A DNA stretch of 19,026 nt from RUG14186 sp964644555 (GTDB lineage Bacteria > Bacillota > Clostridia > Eubacteriales > Anaerofustaceae): assembly GCA_964644555.1 (NCBI GenBank), contig CAZXWI010000025.1, forward strand, positions 1 through 19,026, in the 5' to 3' direction. The notes beneath the pieces are model-generated. The model saw only the letters and a list, made by a program, of their open reading frames with translations, did not search any database and was not told the DNA's origin. Of this stretch, positions 1 to 6,976 are shown piece after piece; within the stretch, counting starts at the first letter, position 1, and every line of letters begins with the position of its first letter. Both the position numbers and the translations under genes were made by a program.

Positions 1-12
1 GTTTTATTTAAT

Positions 13-816
13 CTAAATTTTAAATCTTGCCGTTGCCTTGTTTATAACATAACATAATAATGTATATATCGGGATTGCGAAAAACGCTTTCACAATTCTT
101 ACCGTCAGCATTAAGCTCAATGGCCAACCGTACTGAATGCCCAATCCAAGACCGCTTATTATAATATCGCCCACTATCATAGCCGCTGTAACCGAAAACA
201 GTAATTTCGGCATAATCTGTTTTGAGGCGCTGTCTTTGTTACGCCCGAGCATAACCATTACAGCTATGGAGTACAATATAAATGACACAGCCAACAAAAC
301 TATTATCTTACTGTCCACAGGAGCATATTCACCGCTTGAAGGGCTGAGAATCATAAAAGCACCGTTTCCCAGCTTCAAAGTGCCTTCCGCTCCCAGCAAA
401 AATATCACCACGATCAATAAAGCCACATAGCAGCACACATTGTAAATATTGTATTTGAGCTTTTTCGCATTTTCGGAATTTTTTTTCTTTAAGAAGATAA
501 GCCCGGGAATTGCTCCGAGCATAATGTTGGCAATGGTTAAAATGGGATTTATTGCCATTCCGGATTTATCCATAAATAAGAAACTGACTATATCGACTAT
601 AAAGCCGACTGCCGCACCCCATACCGGACCGAGCACAATGCCCGACATTATAATGGGAATGCCTACAAAATTAAATCTTGCAACGGGTAAAATATATATC
701 TCAAAGGGTTTTACCACCAATGCCAATGCAACAAAAAGAGCAGCCACGGCAAGGTGGATGGTTTTCGTTTTTTTTGCAGTTTTTTTGGTTTGTTCGTTAG
801 AAGTAGTGTTGTTCAT
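13..816 (-). CDS. folT: Folate-family ECF transporter S component
   Basis: This is a substrate-binding membrane subunit of an energy-coupling factor importer, predicted to bind folates and to work with the shared EcfA/A'/T module, which is not in the window. The 267-aa product has a charged N-terminus and then several hydrophobic segments. The core segment at about residues 44-110 (ARFNFVGIPIIMSG, LGPVWGAAVGFIVD, NPILTIANIMLGAIPG) matches the folate S-component pattern. It is longer than typical FolT proteins (about 170-200 aa) because of an extra hydrophobic stretch at roughly residues 112-200. The ATG start sits 6 nt after GAAAGGA. The upstream leader carries a THF riboswitch, which independently supports folate as the substrate. 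The gene lies downstream of a methyl-THF methyltransferase on the same strand, but a terminator separates them. Family call is firm; folate specificity rests mainly on the riboswitch. Confidence 0.85.
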   Translation of the reverse strand: MNNTTSNEQTKKTAKKTKTIHLAVAALFVALALVVKPFEIYILPVARFNFVGIPIIMSGIVLGPVWGAAVGFIVDIVSFLFMDKSGMAINPILTIANIMLGAIPGLIFLKKKNSENAKKLKYNIYNVCCYVALLIVVIFLLGAEGTLKLGNGAFMILSPSSGEYAPVDSKIIVLLAVSFILYSIAVMVMLGRNKDSASKQIMPKLLFSVTAAMIVGDIIISGLGLGIQYGWPLSLMLTVRIVKAFFAIPIYTLLCYVINKATARFKI

Positions 817-839
817 AAAATTTCCTTTCTACAGCAACA

Positions 840-870
840 CTTCGCAAAAAAACGTATTTTATTACGTGTT
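840..870 (-). promoter_or_regulatory. Probable expression platform of the THF riboswitch
   Basis: Just after the aptamer (minus strand) is a short hairpin ACGTA-ATAAAA-TACGT followed by seven T residues, resembling a weak intrinsic terminator. A competing pairing is also possible between CTTCGC at the aptamer's 3' end and GCGAAG at 845-840. Mechanism (termination versus ribosome-site masking) is inferred and not certain. Confidence 0.5.
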
Positions 871-959
871 CAGCGAAGGCAACAAGATATCGTGGATGAA
901 CCTTCGGACACAGACAACCTCCCATTCTGTGTAACTTTACGCATCTTGTCTACTCTGAT
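870..959 (-). promoter_or_regulatory. Tetrahydrofolate (THF) riboswitch aptamer
   Basis: Read on the minus strand, the leader has the THF aptamer signature in order: GAGTAGA, then P2 5' arm ACAAGAT, then GCGTAAAG, then a P3 hairpin ACACAG/CTGTGT enclosing AATGGGAGGTTGT, then CCGAAGG, then the P2 3' arm ATCTTGT, closed by a short P1 (TCAG/CTGA). This matches the conserved GAGUAGA...GCGUUAAGUG...AAUGGGA...ACGAAG pattern of THF riboswitches known upstream of folT. It is expected to reduce folT expression when reduced folates are plentiful. Confidence 0.87.
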
Positions 960-1018
960 TATGTTTATTAAATTGATGTGAGAAATACAGCACTAATCAT
1001 ATTTTACTAACTAAACAA

Positions 1019-1044
1019 ACCGGTCAATCTTGCGGTTGACCGGT
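1019..1044 (-). terminator. Intrinsic terminator after MeTr
   Basis: A perfect 9-bp stem ACCGGTCAA/TTGACCGGT with an 8-nt loop is followed on the minus strand by TTGTTTAG. It lies about 20 nt past the MeTr stop and separates that gene from the folT riboswitch. Confidence 0.7.
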
Positions 1045-1066
1045 ATTGCAGTTGTCAAAAATAGAA

Positions 1067-1882
1067 TTATTCGGCTTTGATAGGTCCGAAAGCACCTTTT
1101 CTGTATGCTCTGTTGTATTTTCTACCGCTCTTGTCGATCATGCAAAGAGCTTCGGCAGCGTAAATTGTACCGATCATTTCTCTGTCGCACGGATCCATGA
1201 TTGCGGAATCAAGACCTGCTTTGATAGCGAGAGCCATGCAGTTCTGGTTGATGATCTTTCTTACAGGCATATCAAATGAAATATTTGAGATAGCACCTGT
1301 GATTTTTACATCGGGAGCATAGTCATGGATCTGCATGATGCATTTTTCGAAGTTATCCATAGCTGTAGCTGATGTTGAAAGAGCCATTACACATGGGTCA
1401 ATGTGGAATTTTTTGAGGTCAACGCCGTATTTAACAGCTTTGTCGATCATGCTCTTAGCGATTGCAACTTTTCTTTCAACGTCCATAGGAATACCGTCCT
1501 GGTCGCATGTTAAGCCTACAACTTCCCATTCTGTGCCTGCGATAAGCGGGAAGATTGTTTCGCATTTTGTTCCTTCTTCGTTAACAGAGTTGATCATGCC
1601 GGGTTTTTTAACAAGACCTTCTTCGAAGATTCTCTTAAGAAGAAGTTCATTGGGGCTGTCGATACATACAGGAACATCACTTACTTCCTGAATGATATCC
1701 AAAAGCCATACCATTGCATCGTACTCTTTATCAGCGTCTGTTGACGGAGCACAGTCAATGAAGTCTGCACCTGCTTGAGTCTGAGCAATTACTCTCTTTC
1801 TGATGAGTTCAGAATCTCTTTCGGCTATTGCCTTTTTGATTGATGGAATAGCACCGTTGATTTTTTCACCAATGATAATCAT
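1067..1882 (-). CDS. Methyltetrahydrofolate:corrinoid protein methyltransferase (MeTr/AcsE-like)
   Basis: This enzyme transfers a methyl group between a corrinoid protein and tetrahydrofolate. The 271-aa protein is one pterin-binding TIM barrel opening with MIIIGEKINGAIPS. The pterin-binding residues of the AcsE family are in place: D75 in CIDSPN, N98 in MINSVN, D162 in HIDPCV and N200 in AISNISF. Length fits the family (about 260-270 aa). The ATG follows a GGAGGG ribosome site by 6 nt. It is divergent from a corrinoid-activating RACE protein across a 316-nt gap. No acetyl-CoA synthase genes are nearby, so it could be the folate-side (MtvA/OdmD/MtgA-like) methyltransferase of a demethylase system instead of the Wood-Ljungdahl AcsE. 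Direction of transfer and donor are inferred. Confidence 0.9.
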   Translation of the reverse strand: MIIIGEKINGAIPSIKKAIAERDSELIRKRVIAQTQAGADFIDCAPSTDADKEYDAMVWLLDIIQEVSDVPVCIDSPNELLLKRIFEEGLVKKPGMINSVNEEGTKCETIFPLIAGTEWEVVGLTCDQDGIPMDVERKVAIAKSMIDKAVKYGVDLKKFHIDPCVMALSTSATAMDNFEKCIMQIHDYAPDVKITGAISNISFDMPVRKIINQNCMALAIKAGLDSAIMDPCDREMIGTIYAAEALCMIDKSGRKYNRAYRKGAFGPIKAE

Positions 1883-1961
1883 TGTATCCCTCCGATAAAT
1901 ATATATTTATTAATTATTATAAATTAATGTGGCTGTTTATAAGATAAAGCCTTTTAGGGTT

Positions 1962-1990
1962 ATTATACTAGAATTTTATCTCATTTGGAA
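1962..1990 (-). promoter_or_regulatory. Possible MeTr promoter
   Basis: On the minus strand a consensus TATAAT (1967-1962) is preceded at 17 bp by a weak TTCCAA -35 element (1990-1985). The -10 box is perfect and the -35 poor, which would suit activation by a regulator. A second TATAAT at 1923-1918 is closer to the start codon. Confidence 0.4.
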
Positions 1991-2132
1991 GTTTTTTTAC
2001 AATGAAACCGCAAACTTTGAATATTCTGTGTATTTGAAATTAAATTTTTCTCGGAAATAATAGAATGGCACTGCATTCAATTCAAATTACAATCGTAAAA
2101 AGTGTATCTTTACAATCTATTTCAAAGTTAAC

Positions 2133-2161
2133 TTTACTTTTTTTCGTTTTGGAAGTATAAT
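2133..2161 (+). promoter_or_regulatory. Promoter of the RACE gene
   Basis: TTTACT (2133-2138), a 17-bp spacer and a perfect TATAAT (2156-2161) fit a sigma-A promoter. The start codon follows about 30 nt after the expected transcription start, with a GGGAGG ribosome site between. Confidence 0.65.
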
Positions 2162-2198
2162 ATTTATTAAGATAAATAACACCTTTGGGAGGTCATCT

Positions 2199-3980
2199 AT
2201 GGAGAAAATAAATGTAACCTTTACCTTTGCAGATAAAGTAATGCAGTTTGATAAAGGCACAAAACTTTCCGTAGCTTGCTTTGAAGCGGGATTTGCTCAG
2301 GATCTCGTATGCGGCGGCAACGGCAAGTGCGGCAAATGTGCAGTAGAAATTTGCATAGATTCACAAATACAAACCGTTCTTTCATGCGAATACGAACTCG
2401 AAAAAGATTTGCAGGTAATAAAAATATTCAACCGTGCCGACAGACAGGTAAATGTTCTTACGGCAAACAGCGAATTAAAATGCCAAATCAACCCCATGCT
2501 CAGCTATTTGCATGTCAAAGCAAGCGACATAATGCCGGATCATTGCTCCAGCTTCGCAAGCAAAATACAGGAAAAATACAAACTCAAACTTTCCCTTAAT
2601 GCACTTAAAAAGTTAGCCCCCATTGCCAGCGTTGACAGAGCTGATACCGACTTTAACATGGTCGTATTCAATGACGAAGTTATCGATATAAATTTCAACG
2701 ACGATAACGACATATACGGGCTTGCCATCGACATAGGCTCTACCACTTGCGCAGCATATCTTTATGATATGAACGAAGCTAAACTCATCAATACATATTC
2801 TTCGCTTAATGCTCAAACAGCCCTCGGTGCAGATGTAATCAGCAGAATAGGATATGCCATAAAAGAAGAAAACGGCTGTGAAATAATGCAGCAAAAAGTT
2901 TGCGACACGATAAACTCACTTTTGGAAAAAGCCAGAACTCAAGACGGCATCAATACCGACAGAATTTATCACACAGTGCTTTGCGGCAACTCCACAATGC
3001 AGCATTTGTTCTTCGGGCTTTTCCCAAAGAGCCTCGGCAATGCTCCGTTTGTTTCCACAACTCACGATACCATACAGGTCAGCGCAAAAGAAGTGCCGCT
3101 TAACTTAAACCCCGAATGTATAATCACATTCCTGCCGCTTCTCGGTGGCTTTGTCGGAGCGGATACCACAGCGGTTCTTATAGGCATCGAAGACGATGGC
3201 AAACCTCGCCTTATGATAGACTTAGGCACCAACGGCGAAATAGCCGTCGGCACTCCTGAAAAATATGTTATAGCCTCCACGGCATGTGGCCCTGCCTTAG
3301 AAGGGGCAGGCTTAAGCTGCGGTATGAGAGCTGCAGAAGGTGCTATCCAGCACTTTGTAATTAACGAAGACAAAACCGTAACTCTCGATGTAATCGGCAA
3401 CACCACCCCCACCGGTATATGCGGTAGCGGTATCATAGATATTCTCGCTGAACTGATTCGCCACAATGTAATCAACAAGCGTGGGCAGATGTTAAGTAAA
3501 GAAAAATACATCTCCAAATTCGGTGAAGACCCCATTAGCGAAAGACTCGTTAAGGTTGATAACATCAACGCATTCCTCTTAAGCAAAGAGGGCGATACAG
3601 CCGTTACCTTCTCTCAGCTTGATGCCAGAGAAGTACAAAAGGCAAAAGCCGCCATCATGGCAGGCTGCCTTATGATAATCAAAAAATACGGCATTGAACC
3701 AACCGAACTTCACGAAGTATGCCTTGCAGGAGCTTTCGGCAACTACTTAAGCGTAGAGCAGGCTCAGCATATCGGATTATTCCCCGATATTGAGGGTGTT
3801 CCCGTAAAGAGCATCGGTAACGGAGCAGGAACCGGCGTACAAATGTATCTGCTCGATAAAGGTTCTGTTAAAAAATGCAGAAAAGTTCAGCTCGGAGCAG
3901 ACCACACCGAATTAAACTTTGAAGAAGGATTCATGGAAACCTATATGGACGAAATGACATTTAAAAATGCCAATTTCTAA
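2199..3980 (+). CDS. RACE protein: ferredoxin/ASKHA corrinoid-reactivating ATPase
   Basis: This protein reduces inactive Co(II) corrinoid cofactors to Co(I) with ATP, keeping corrinoid methyltransferase systems active. The N-terminal domain (residues 1-90) is a plant-type 2Fe-2S ferredoxin with C38-x5-C44-x2-C47 and C63 as ligands (CGGNGKCGKC). After a linker comes an ASKHA nucleotide-binding domain: DIGSTT (178-183) as phosphate loop 1, then GGFVGADTTA, DLGTNGEIAVG and a C-terminal GNGAGTGVQM. The 593-aa length is usual for the family, in which RamA-like members differ by carrying C-terminal Fe-S clusters. It is divergent from MeTr, as expected for partners in a methyl-transfer pathway. Its corrinoid protein substrate is not encoded in the window. 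Older annotations call such genes 'DUF4445' or '2Fe-2S iron-sulfur cluster-binding protein'. Confidence 0.92.
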   Translation: MEKINVTFTFADKVMQFDKGTKLSVACFEAGFAQDLVCGGNGKCGKCAVEICIDSQIQTVLSCEYELEKDLQVIKIFNRADRQVNVLTANSELKCQINPMLSYLHVKASDIMPDHCSSFASKIQEKYKLKLSLNALKKLAPIASVDRADTDFNMVVFNDEVIDINFNDDNDIYGLAIDIGSTTCAAYLYDMNEAKLINTYSSLNAQTALGADVISRIGYAIKEENGCEIMQQKVCDTINSLLEKARTQDGINTDRIYHTVLCGNSTMQHLFFGLFPKSLGNAPFVSTTHDTIQVSAKEVPLNLNPECIITFLPLLGGFVGADTTAVLIGIEDDGKPRLMIDLGTNGEIAVGTPEKYVIASTACGPALEGAGLSCGMRAAEGAIQHFVINEDKTVTLDVIGNTTPTGICGSGIIDILAELIRHNVINKRGQMLSKEKYISKFGEDPISERLVKVDNINAFLLSKEGDTAVTFSQLDAREVQKAKAAIMAGCLMIIKKYGIEPTELHEVCLAGAFGNYLSVEQAQHIGLFPDIEGVPVKSIGNGAGTGVQMYLLDKGSVKKCRKVQLGADHTELNFEEGFMETYMDEMTFKNANF

Positions 3981-3998
3981 ATAAACTGTCAATAAAAT

Positions 3999-4031
3999 AA
4001 ACCGCATAAACTTTTTCGTTTATGCGGTTTT
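3999..4031. terminator. Bidirectional terminator between RACE and mrp
   Basis: A perfect 13-bp stem AAACCGCATAAAC/GTTTATGCGGTTT with a 6-nt loop has T residues after it on the plus strand and, from the flanking A run, on the minus strand too. It sits between two convergent genes and can end both transcripts. Confidence 0.88.
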
Positions 4032-4043
4032 GTATTTACCTTA

Positions 4044-4865
4044 TTATTTACATATCATTTCAACGGCATTATCAAGATAATCCAAATTAAGATCCTCTAT
4101 TTTACCGTTATCGCAATATGCGGCAGTATTTGCTTCAAGCGGAATCTTTGCAAGAACTTTAAGGTTGTTAAGTTCTGCAATATCATCAATATGGCTTTCT
4201 CCGAATACCTTAATCTCTTTGTCGCAATCAGGGCATTTTACATAGCTCATATTCTCAACCAATCCGATTACGGGTATATTCATTCTATCTGCCATTTTAA
4301 GAGCTTTTTCCACTATCATTCCCACCAATTCCTGAGGGGTTGAAACTACCACAATCCCGTCAATGGGTATTGATTGGAATACCGTAAGAGGAACATCGCC
4401 CGTTCCCGGAGGCATATCAATGAACATAACATCTATATCTCCCCAAACAACATCTGTCCAGAACTGCTTAACCAACCCTGCAATAACAGGACCTCTCCAT
4501 ATTACAGGATCTGTTTCGTTGTCGGTAAGAAGATTCAGCGACATTATCTTTGTGCCGTTTTTCGTAATTTCGGGAACTATTCCGTCCTCGGAAGCTTTTG
4601 CTCTTTTATGAACTCCGAACATCATTGGAATTGACGGACCTGTAATGTCGGCATCCAAAACTGCCGTAGCATATCCTTTCTTCTGTGTGCCGGAGGCTAA
4701 AAGCGATGTAACCAGCGACTTACCTACTCCGCCTTTACCGCTTACAACACCGATAACTTTCTTTACATGGCTTTTTGAGTTAACCTCCTCAAGAAAACTT
4801 TTCGGATCTCTTTCTTCGCAATTTTCGGCACAACCCGAACAATTGTGTTCACAACTTGAACTCAT
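4044..4865 (-). CDS. mrp: Mrp/NBP35-family P-loop ATPase, Fe-S cluster carrier
   Basis: This is a cytosolic scaffold or carrier that delivers iron-sulfur clusters to apo-proteins. The 273-aa sequence starts with a cysteine-rich tail (C5, C9, C12, C16), as in NBP35-like proteins. The deviant Walker A motif GKGGVGKS is at 43-50, switch DADITGPSIP at 71-80, the FIDMPPGTGD signature near 148-157, and the cluster-bridging pair C211-x2-C214 (CPDC) follows. The ATG follows AGGGGAG by a normal spacing. It is the second gene after a LURP-one-like protein, with a 22-nt gap. In an anaerobe rich in Fe-S enzymes, including the adjacent RACE ferredoxin, a carrier of this type is expected, but a specific client is not shown. 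Confidence 0.93.
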   Translation of the reverse strand: MSSSCEHNCSGCAENCEERDPKSFLEEVNSKSHVKKVIGVVSGKGGVGKSLVTSLLASGTQKKGYATAVLDADITGPSIPMMFGVHKRAKASEDGIVPEITKNGTKIMSLNLLTDNETDPVIWRGPVIAGLVKQFWTDVVWGDIDVMFIDMPPGTGDVPLTVFQSIPIDGIVVVSTPQELVGMIVEKALKMADRMNIPVIGLVENMSYVKCPDCDKEIKVFGESHIDDIAELNNLKVLAKIPLEANTAAYCDNGKIEDLNLDYLDNAVEMICK

Positions 4866-4887
4866 TTAAATCTCCCCTTTTTAATTA

Positions 4888-5376
4888 TTATGATTTTTTC
4901 TCTTTTTCTTCGTCATCCTGCATAGCGAATATGCAAACCGCTACCATTACCGCTGCCAAAGCCTCTTTTTCATCTTCCACATCAATTACATAGGTGGGTG
5001 TGAGTATCCTTATTGCTTTTCTGGATATTTTGGCAACTTTCTTTCTTCCCGATTCGATATCATAATTGAAGTTTATCAAATCACCTTTTATTTTCCAGCC
5101 CTTGTAATCAAAGGAGTAGCTGTCTTTTATAAGGCGAAAGATATCCTTTGAAATATCTCCGATGCACTCATCAAACATATATATTTTATAATGAGGCACA
5201 ACGCTGACCATTTTTTCAACGACTTTACCGACCTTTTCGCCATTTTTGTCATACACATCAAGGCGCTTTGTAAGATTAAGTTTACCTTTAACCTTATAGG
5301 CGATATCACCGTTTTCGTACTTGATATCGTATTGATCCAATATCGTAAATGCTTTTTCTTTAATTATAAGTTTCAA
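4888..5376 (-). CDS. LURP-one-related (tubby C-terminal-like) family protein
   Basis: The 162-aa protein fits the LURP-one-related/YxjI-type fold: a run of short beta strands with turns such as GDIAYKVKGKL, LDVYDKNGEKVGKV, YDIESGRKKVAKISRK and TYVIDVEDEKE, then one hydrophobic helix (EALAAVMVAVCIFAM) and a charged tail. In the tubby-like fold that final helix is buried in the barrel, so it need not be a membrane anchor. The function is unknown; related proteins are thought to bind membrane lipids. The start is TTG, because no in-frame ATG lies near the N-terminus and AGAGGG is 6 nt upstream of the TTG. It is the first gene of a two-gene unit with mrp. Confidence 0.72.
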   Translation of the reverse strand: MKLIIKEKAFTILDQYDIKYENGDIAYKVKGKLNLTKRLDVYDKNGEKVGKVVEKMVSVVPHYKIYMFDECIGDISKDIFRLIKDSYSFDYKGWKIKGDLINFNYDIESGRKKVAKISRKAIRILTPTYVIDVEDEKEALAAVMVAVCIFAMQDDEEKEKKS

Positions 5377-5409
5377 ATCAAACCCTCTTAATTATTCGAT
5401 TTCAATTCT

Positions 5410-5437
5410 ATTTTAACATAATGAAATTTTTTGTAAA
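5410..5437 (-). promoter_or_regulatory. Promoter of the LURP-mrp unit
   Basis: On the minus strand TTTACA (5437-5432), a 16-bp spacer and TAAAAT (5415-5410) form a good sigma-A promoter; the -10 is preceded by TGT, giving an extended -10. It points away from the citrate synthase promoter. Confidence 0.6.
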
Positions 5438-5457
5438 TGTTATATGCTAAATTTTAA

Positions 5458-5486
5458 TTGAATAATCCCGGCAAATGCTGTATTAT
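5458..5486 (+). promoter_or_regulatory. Promoter of the citrate synthase operon
   Basis: TTGAAT (5458-5463), a 17-bp spacer and TATTAT (5481-5486) resemble a sigma-A promoter. It would leave a leader of about 130 nt before the citrate synthase start. Confidence 0.55.
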
Positions 5487-5578
5487 AAGACTAATTATCT
5501 GCTTTAGCGGTACACATTTAACATAAAATCCAAAAATAATATTTTACAAACAAATTAACCCACATATATTCAGAGGCT

Positions 5579-5611
5579 ATGCCGAAGATTATACCGATAA
5601 ATCTGTATTAA
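5579..5611 (+). CDS. Possible 10-codon leader peptide
   Basis: A short frame, MPKIIPINLY, has AGAGG 2 nt before its ATG (a very tight spacing), and its TAA overlaps the AAGGAG ribosome site of citrate synthase. Such an arrangement could couple translation of the two. A random frame of this length is common, so this is tentative. Confidence 0.2.
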   Translation: MPKIIPINLY

Positions 5612-5623
5612 GGAGAATATCTC

Positions 5624-6973
5624 ATGGAAAACAACTTAGATTTAAAGCAATACACACAAATGATTGAAAATAACGATATCATACCCAATGAGCTTTTCGA
5701 TGAGTTTAAAGTATTCAGAGGCCTGCGTGATAAAAACGGTGTAGGCGTTTTGACAGGTCTTACCAACATAAGCGACATCTATTCGAAAAAAATCGTAGCA
5801 GGAGCAGCCGTACCCACAAACGGAGTTTTAAAATACCGAGGAATAGGCATAGAGGATATTGTAGATGGATTCTATCACAATAACCGCTACGGCTTCGAAG
5901 AAACTGCCTACTTATTACTGTTCGGCAAACTGCCCAATGAAAAAGAGCTTTGCAAGTTCAAAGAAACTCTTTCATCAATGATGAGCCTGCCGCAAAGCTT
6001 TGTTAGGGATGTAATAATGAAATCTCCCAGCGTAGATATAATGAATTCTTTGGCAAGAAGTGTGCTTATGCTTTATTCGTATGACGAAAAAGCAAACGAT
6101 ATCGGAATCGACAATGTGCTTAGGCAAAGTTTATTTCTCATTTCGGTTCTCCCCATGCTTTCCGTATACAGCTACCACGCCTACAAGCACTACTTCTGCG
6201 ACGAAAGCATGATTATACATAAGCCCGACCCCAACCTGTCCATGGCAGAGAATATACTCAGAATGCTCCGAGCCGATATGCATTATACCGAAACGGAAGC
6301 TCGCCTTTTGGACTTGGCATTGGTGCTTCATGCGGAACACGGCGGAGGCAACAACTCCACCTTTACCCTGCATGTAGTTACTTCCACCGGCACCGATACA
6401 TATTCGGCAGTCGCATCGGCGCTTTGCTCTCTCAAAGGGCCACGCCACGGCGGAGCCAACATAAAAACGGCACATATGTTTGAAGATATAAAAGAAAATG
6501 TTAAGGATTGGACCGATGACGAAGAAATAGAAAGCTACCTTAATAAAATTGCCGACAAACAGGCATTTGACAAAACAGGGCTTATCTACGGTGTCGGTCA
6601 TGCGATTTACGCTTATTCCGACCCCCGTGCCGAAATATTATCGGAGTGCTTGGAGGCTCTCGTCGAAGAAAAAGGTTCTCACGAGGAATACGAATTATTT
6701 AAGAAGGTGGCAAAGTACGCACCGAAAGTCGTTGCGTCAAAAAATAAAGTATACAAACCGCTTTGCCTTAATATCGACTTTTACAGCGGATATGTATATA
6801 AGCTCTTAAACCTGCCCGAGGAACTCTACACCCCGATTTTCGCCATGTCCAGAATCGTCGGTTGGTCGGCGCACAGGCTCGAAGAAATTGTCAATGCAGG
6901 CAAGATAATCAGACCTGCCTACGAAAATGTTTGCAAACATACAAATTACATACCATTGGAAGAGAGGAATTAA
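5624..6973 (+). CDS. Citrate synthase (Si type)
   Basis: This enzyme condenses acetyl-CoA and oxaloacetate to citrate in the cytosol, feeding 2-oxoglutarate and glutamate synthesis. The 449-aa protein has the full catalytic set: H239 in HAEHGGGN, H275 in GPRHGGAN, H326 in GVGHAIY with DPR following, and D385 in NIDFYSG. It shows the usual all-helical large and small domains. The N-terminal extension of about 40 residues is typical of clostridial members. The start follows AAGGAG. It is the first gene of an operon, with the PAP2 gene 3 nt downstream. A methylcitrate synthase role cannot be excluded from sequence, but no prp genes are nearby. Confidence 0.92.
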   Translation: MENNLDLKQYTQMIENNDIIPNELFDEFKVFRGLRDKNGVGVLTGLTNISDIYSKKIVAGAAVPTNGVLKYRGIGIEDIVDGFYHNNRYGFEETAYLLLFGKLPNEKELCKFKETLSSMMSLPQSFVRDVIMKSPSVDIMNSLARSVLMLYSYDEKANDIGIDNVLRQSLFLISVLPMLSVYSYHAYKHYFCDESMIIHKPDPNLSMAENILRMLRADMHYTETEARLLDLALVLHAEHGGGNNSTFTLHVVTSTGTDTYSAVASALCSLKGPRHGGANIKTAHMFEDIKENVKDWTDDEEIESYLNKIADKQAFDKTGLIYGVGHAIYAYSDPRAEILSECLEALVEEKGSHEEYELFKKVAKYAPKVVASKNKVYKPLCLNIDFYSGYVYKLLNLPEELYTPIFAMSRIVGWSAHRLEEIVNAGKIIRPAYENVCKHTNYIPLEERN

Positions 6974-6976
6974 CAA

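Larger units (their letters stand above)
1883..2198. other. Divergent intergenic region between MeTr and RACE
   Basis: This AT-rich 316-nt gap carries promoters in both directions and no convincing ORF. The heptamer TTACAAT occurs three times on the plus strand (1997-2003, 2087-2093, 2110-2116). The last two are extended to TTACAATC and lie 23 bp apart, just upstream of the RACE -35 box. They may be operator sites, but nothing identifies the regulator. Confidence 0.4.

Noticed and set aside
137..934. Plus-strand frames opposite folT and its riboswitch
   Set aside because: They are antisense to a recognised membrane protein and a structured RNA, without family resemblance.
1067..1882. Dihydropteroate synthase instead of MeTr
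   Set aside because: It shares the pterin-binding barrel, but the residues D75, N98, D162 and N200 and the short GEKING start match methyl-THF methyltransferases, and the neighbouring RACE gene supports this.
3062..3586. 174-codon minus-strand frame
   Set aside because: Antisense shadow of the RACE ASKHA domain, with no ribosome site or family match.
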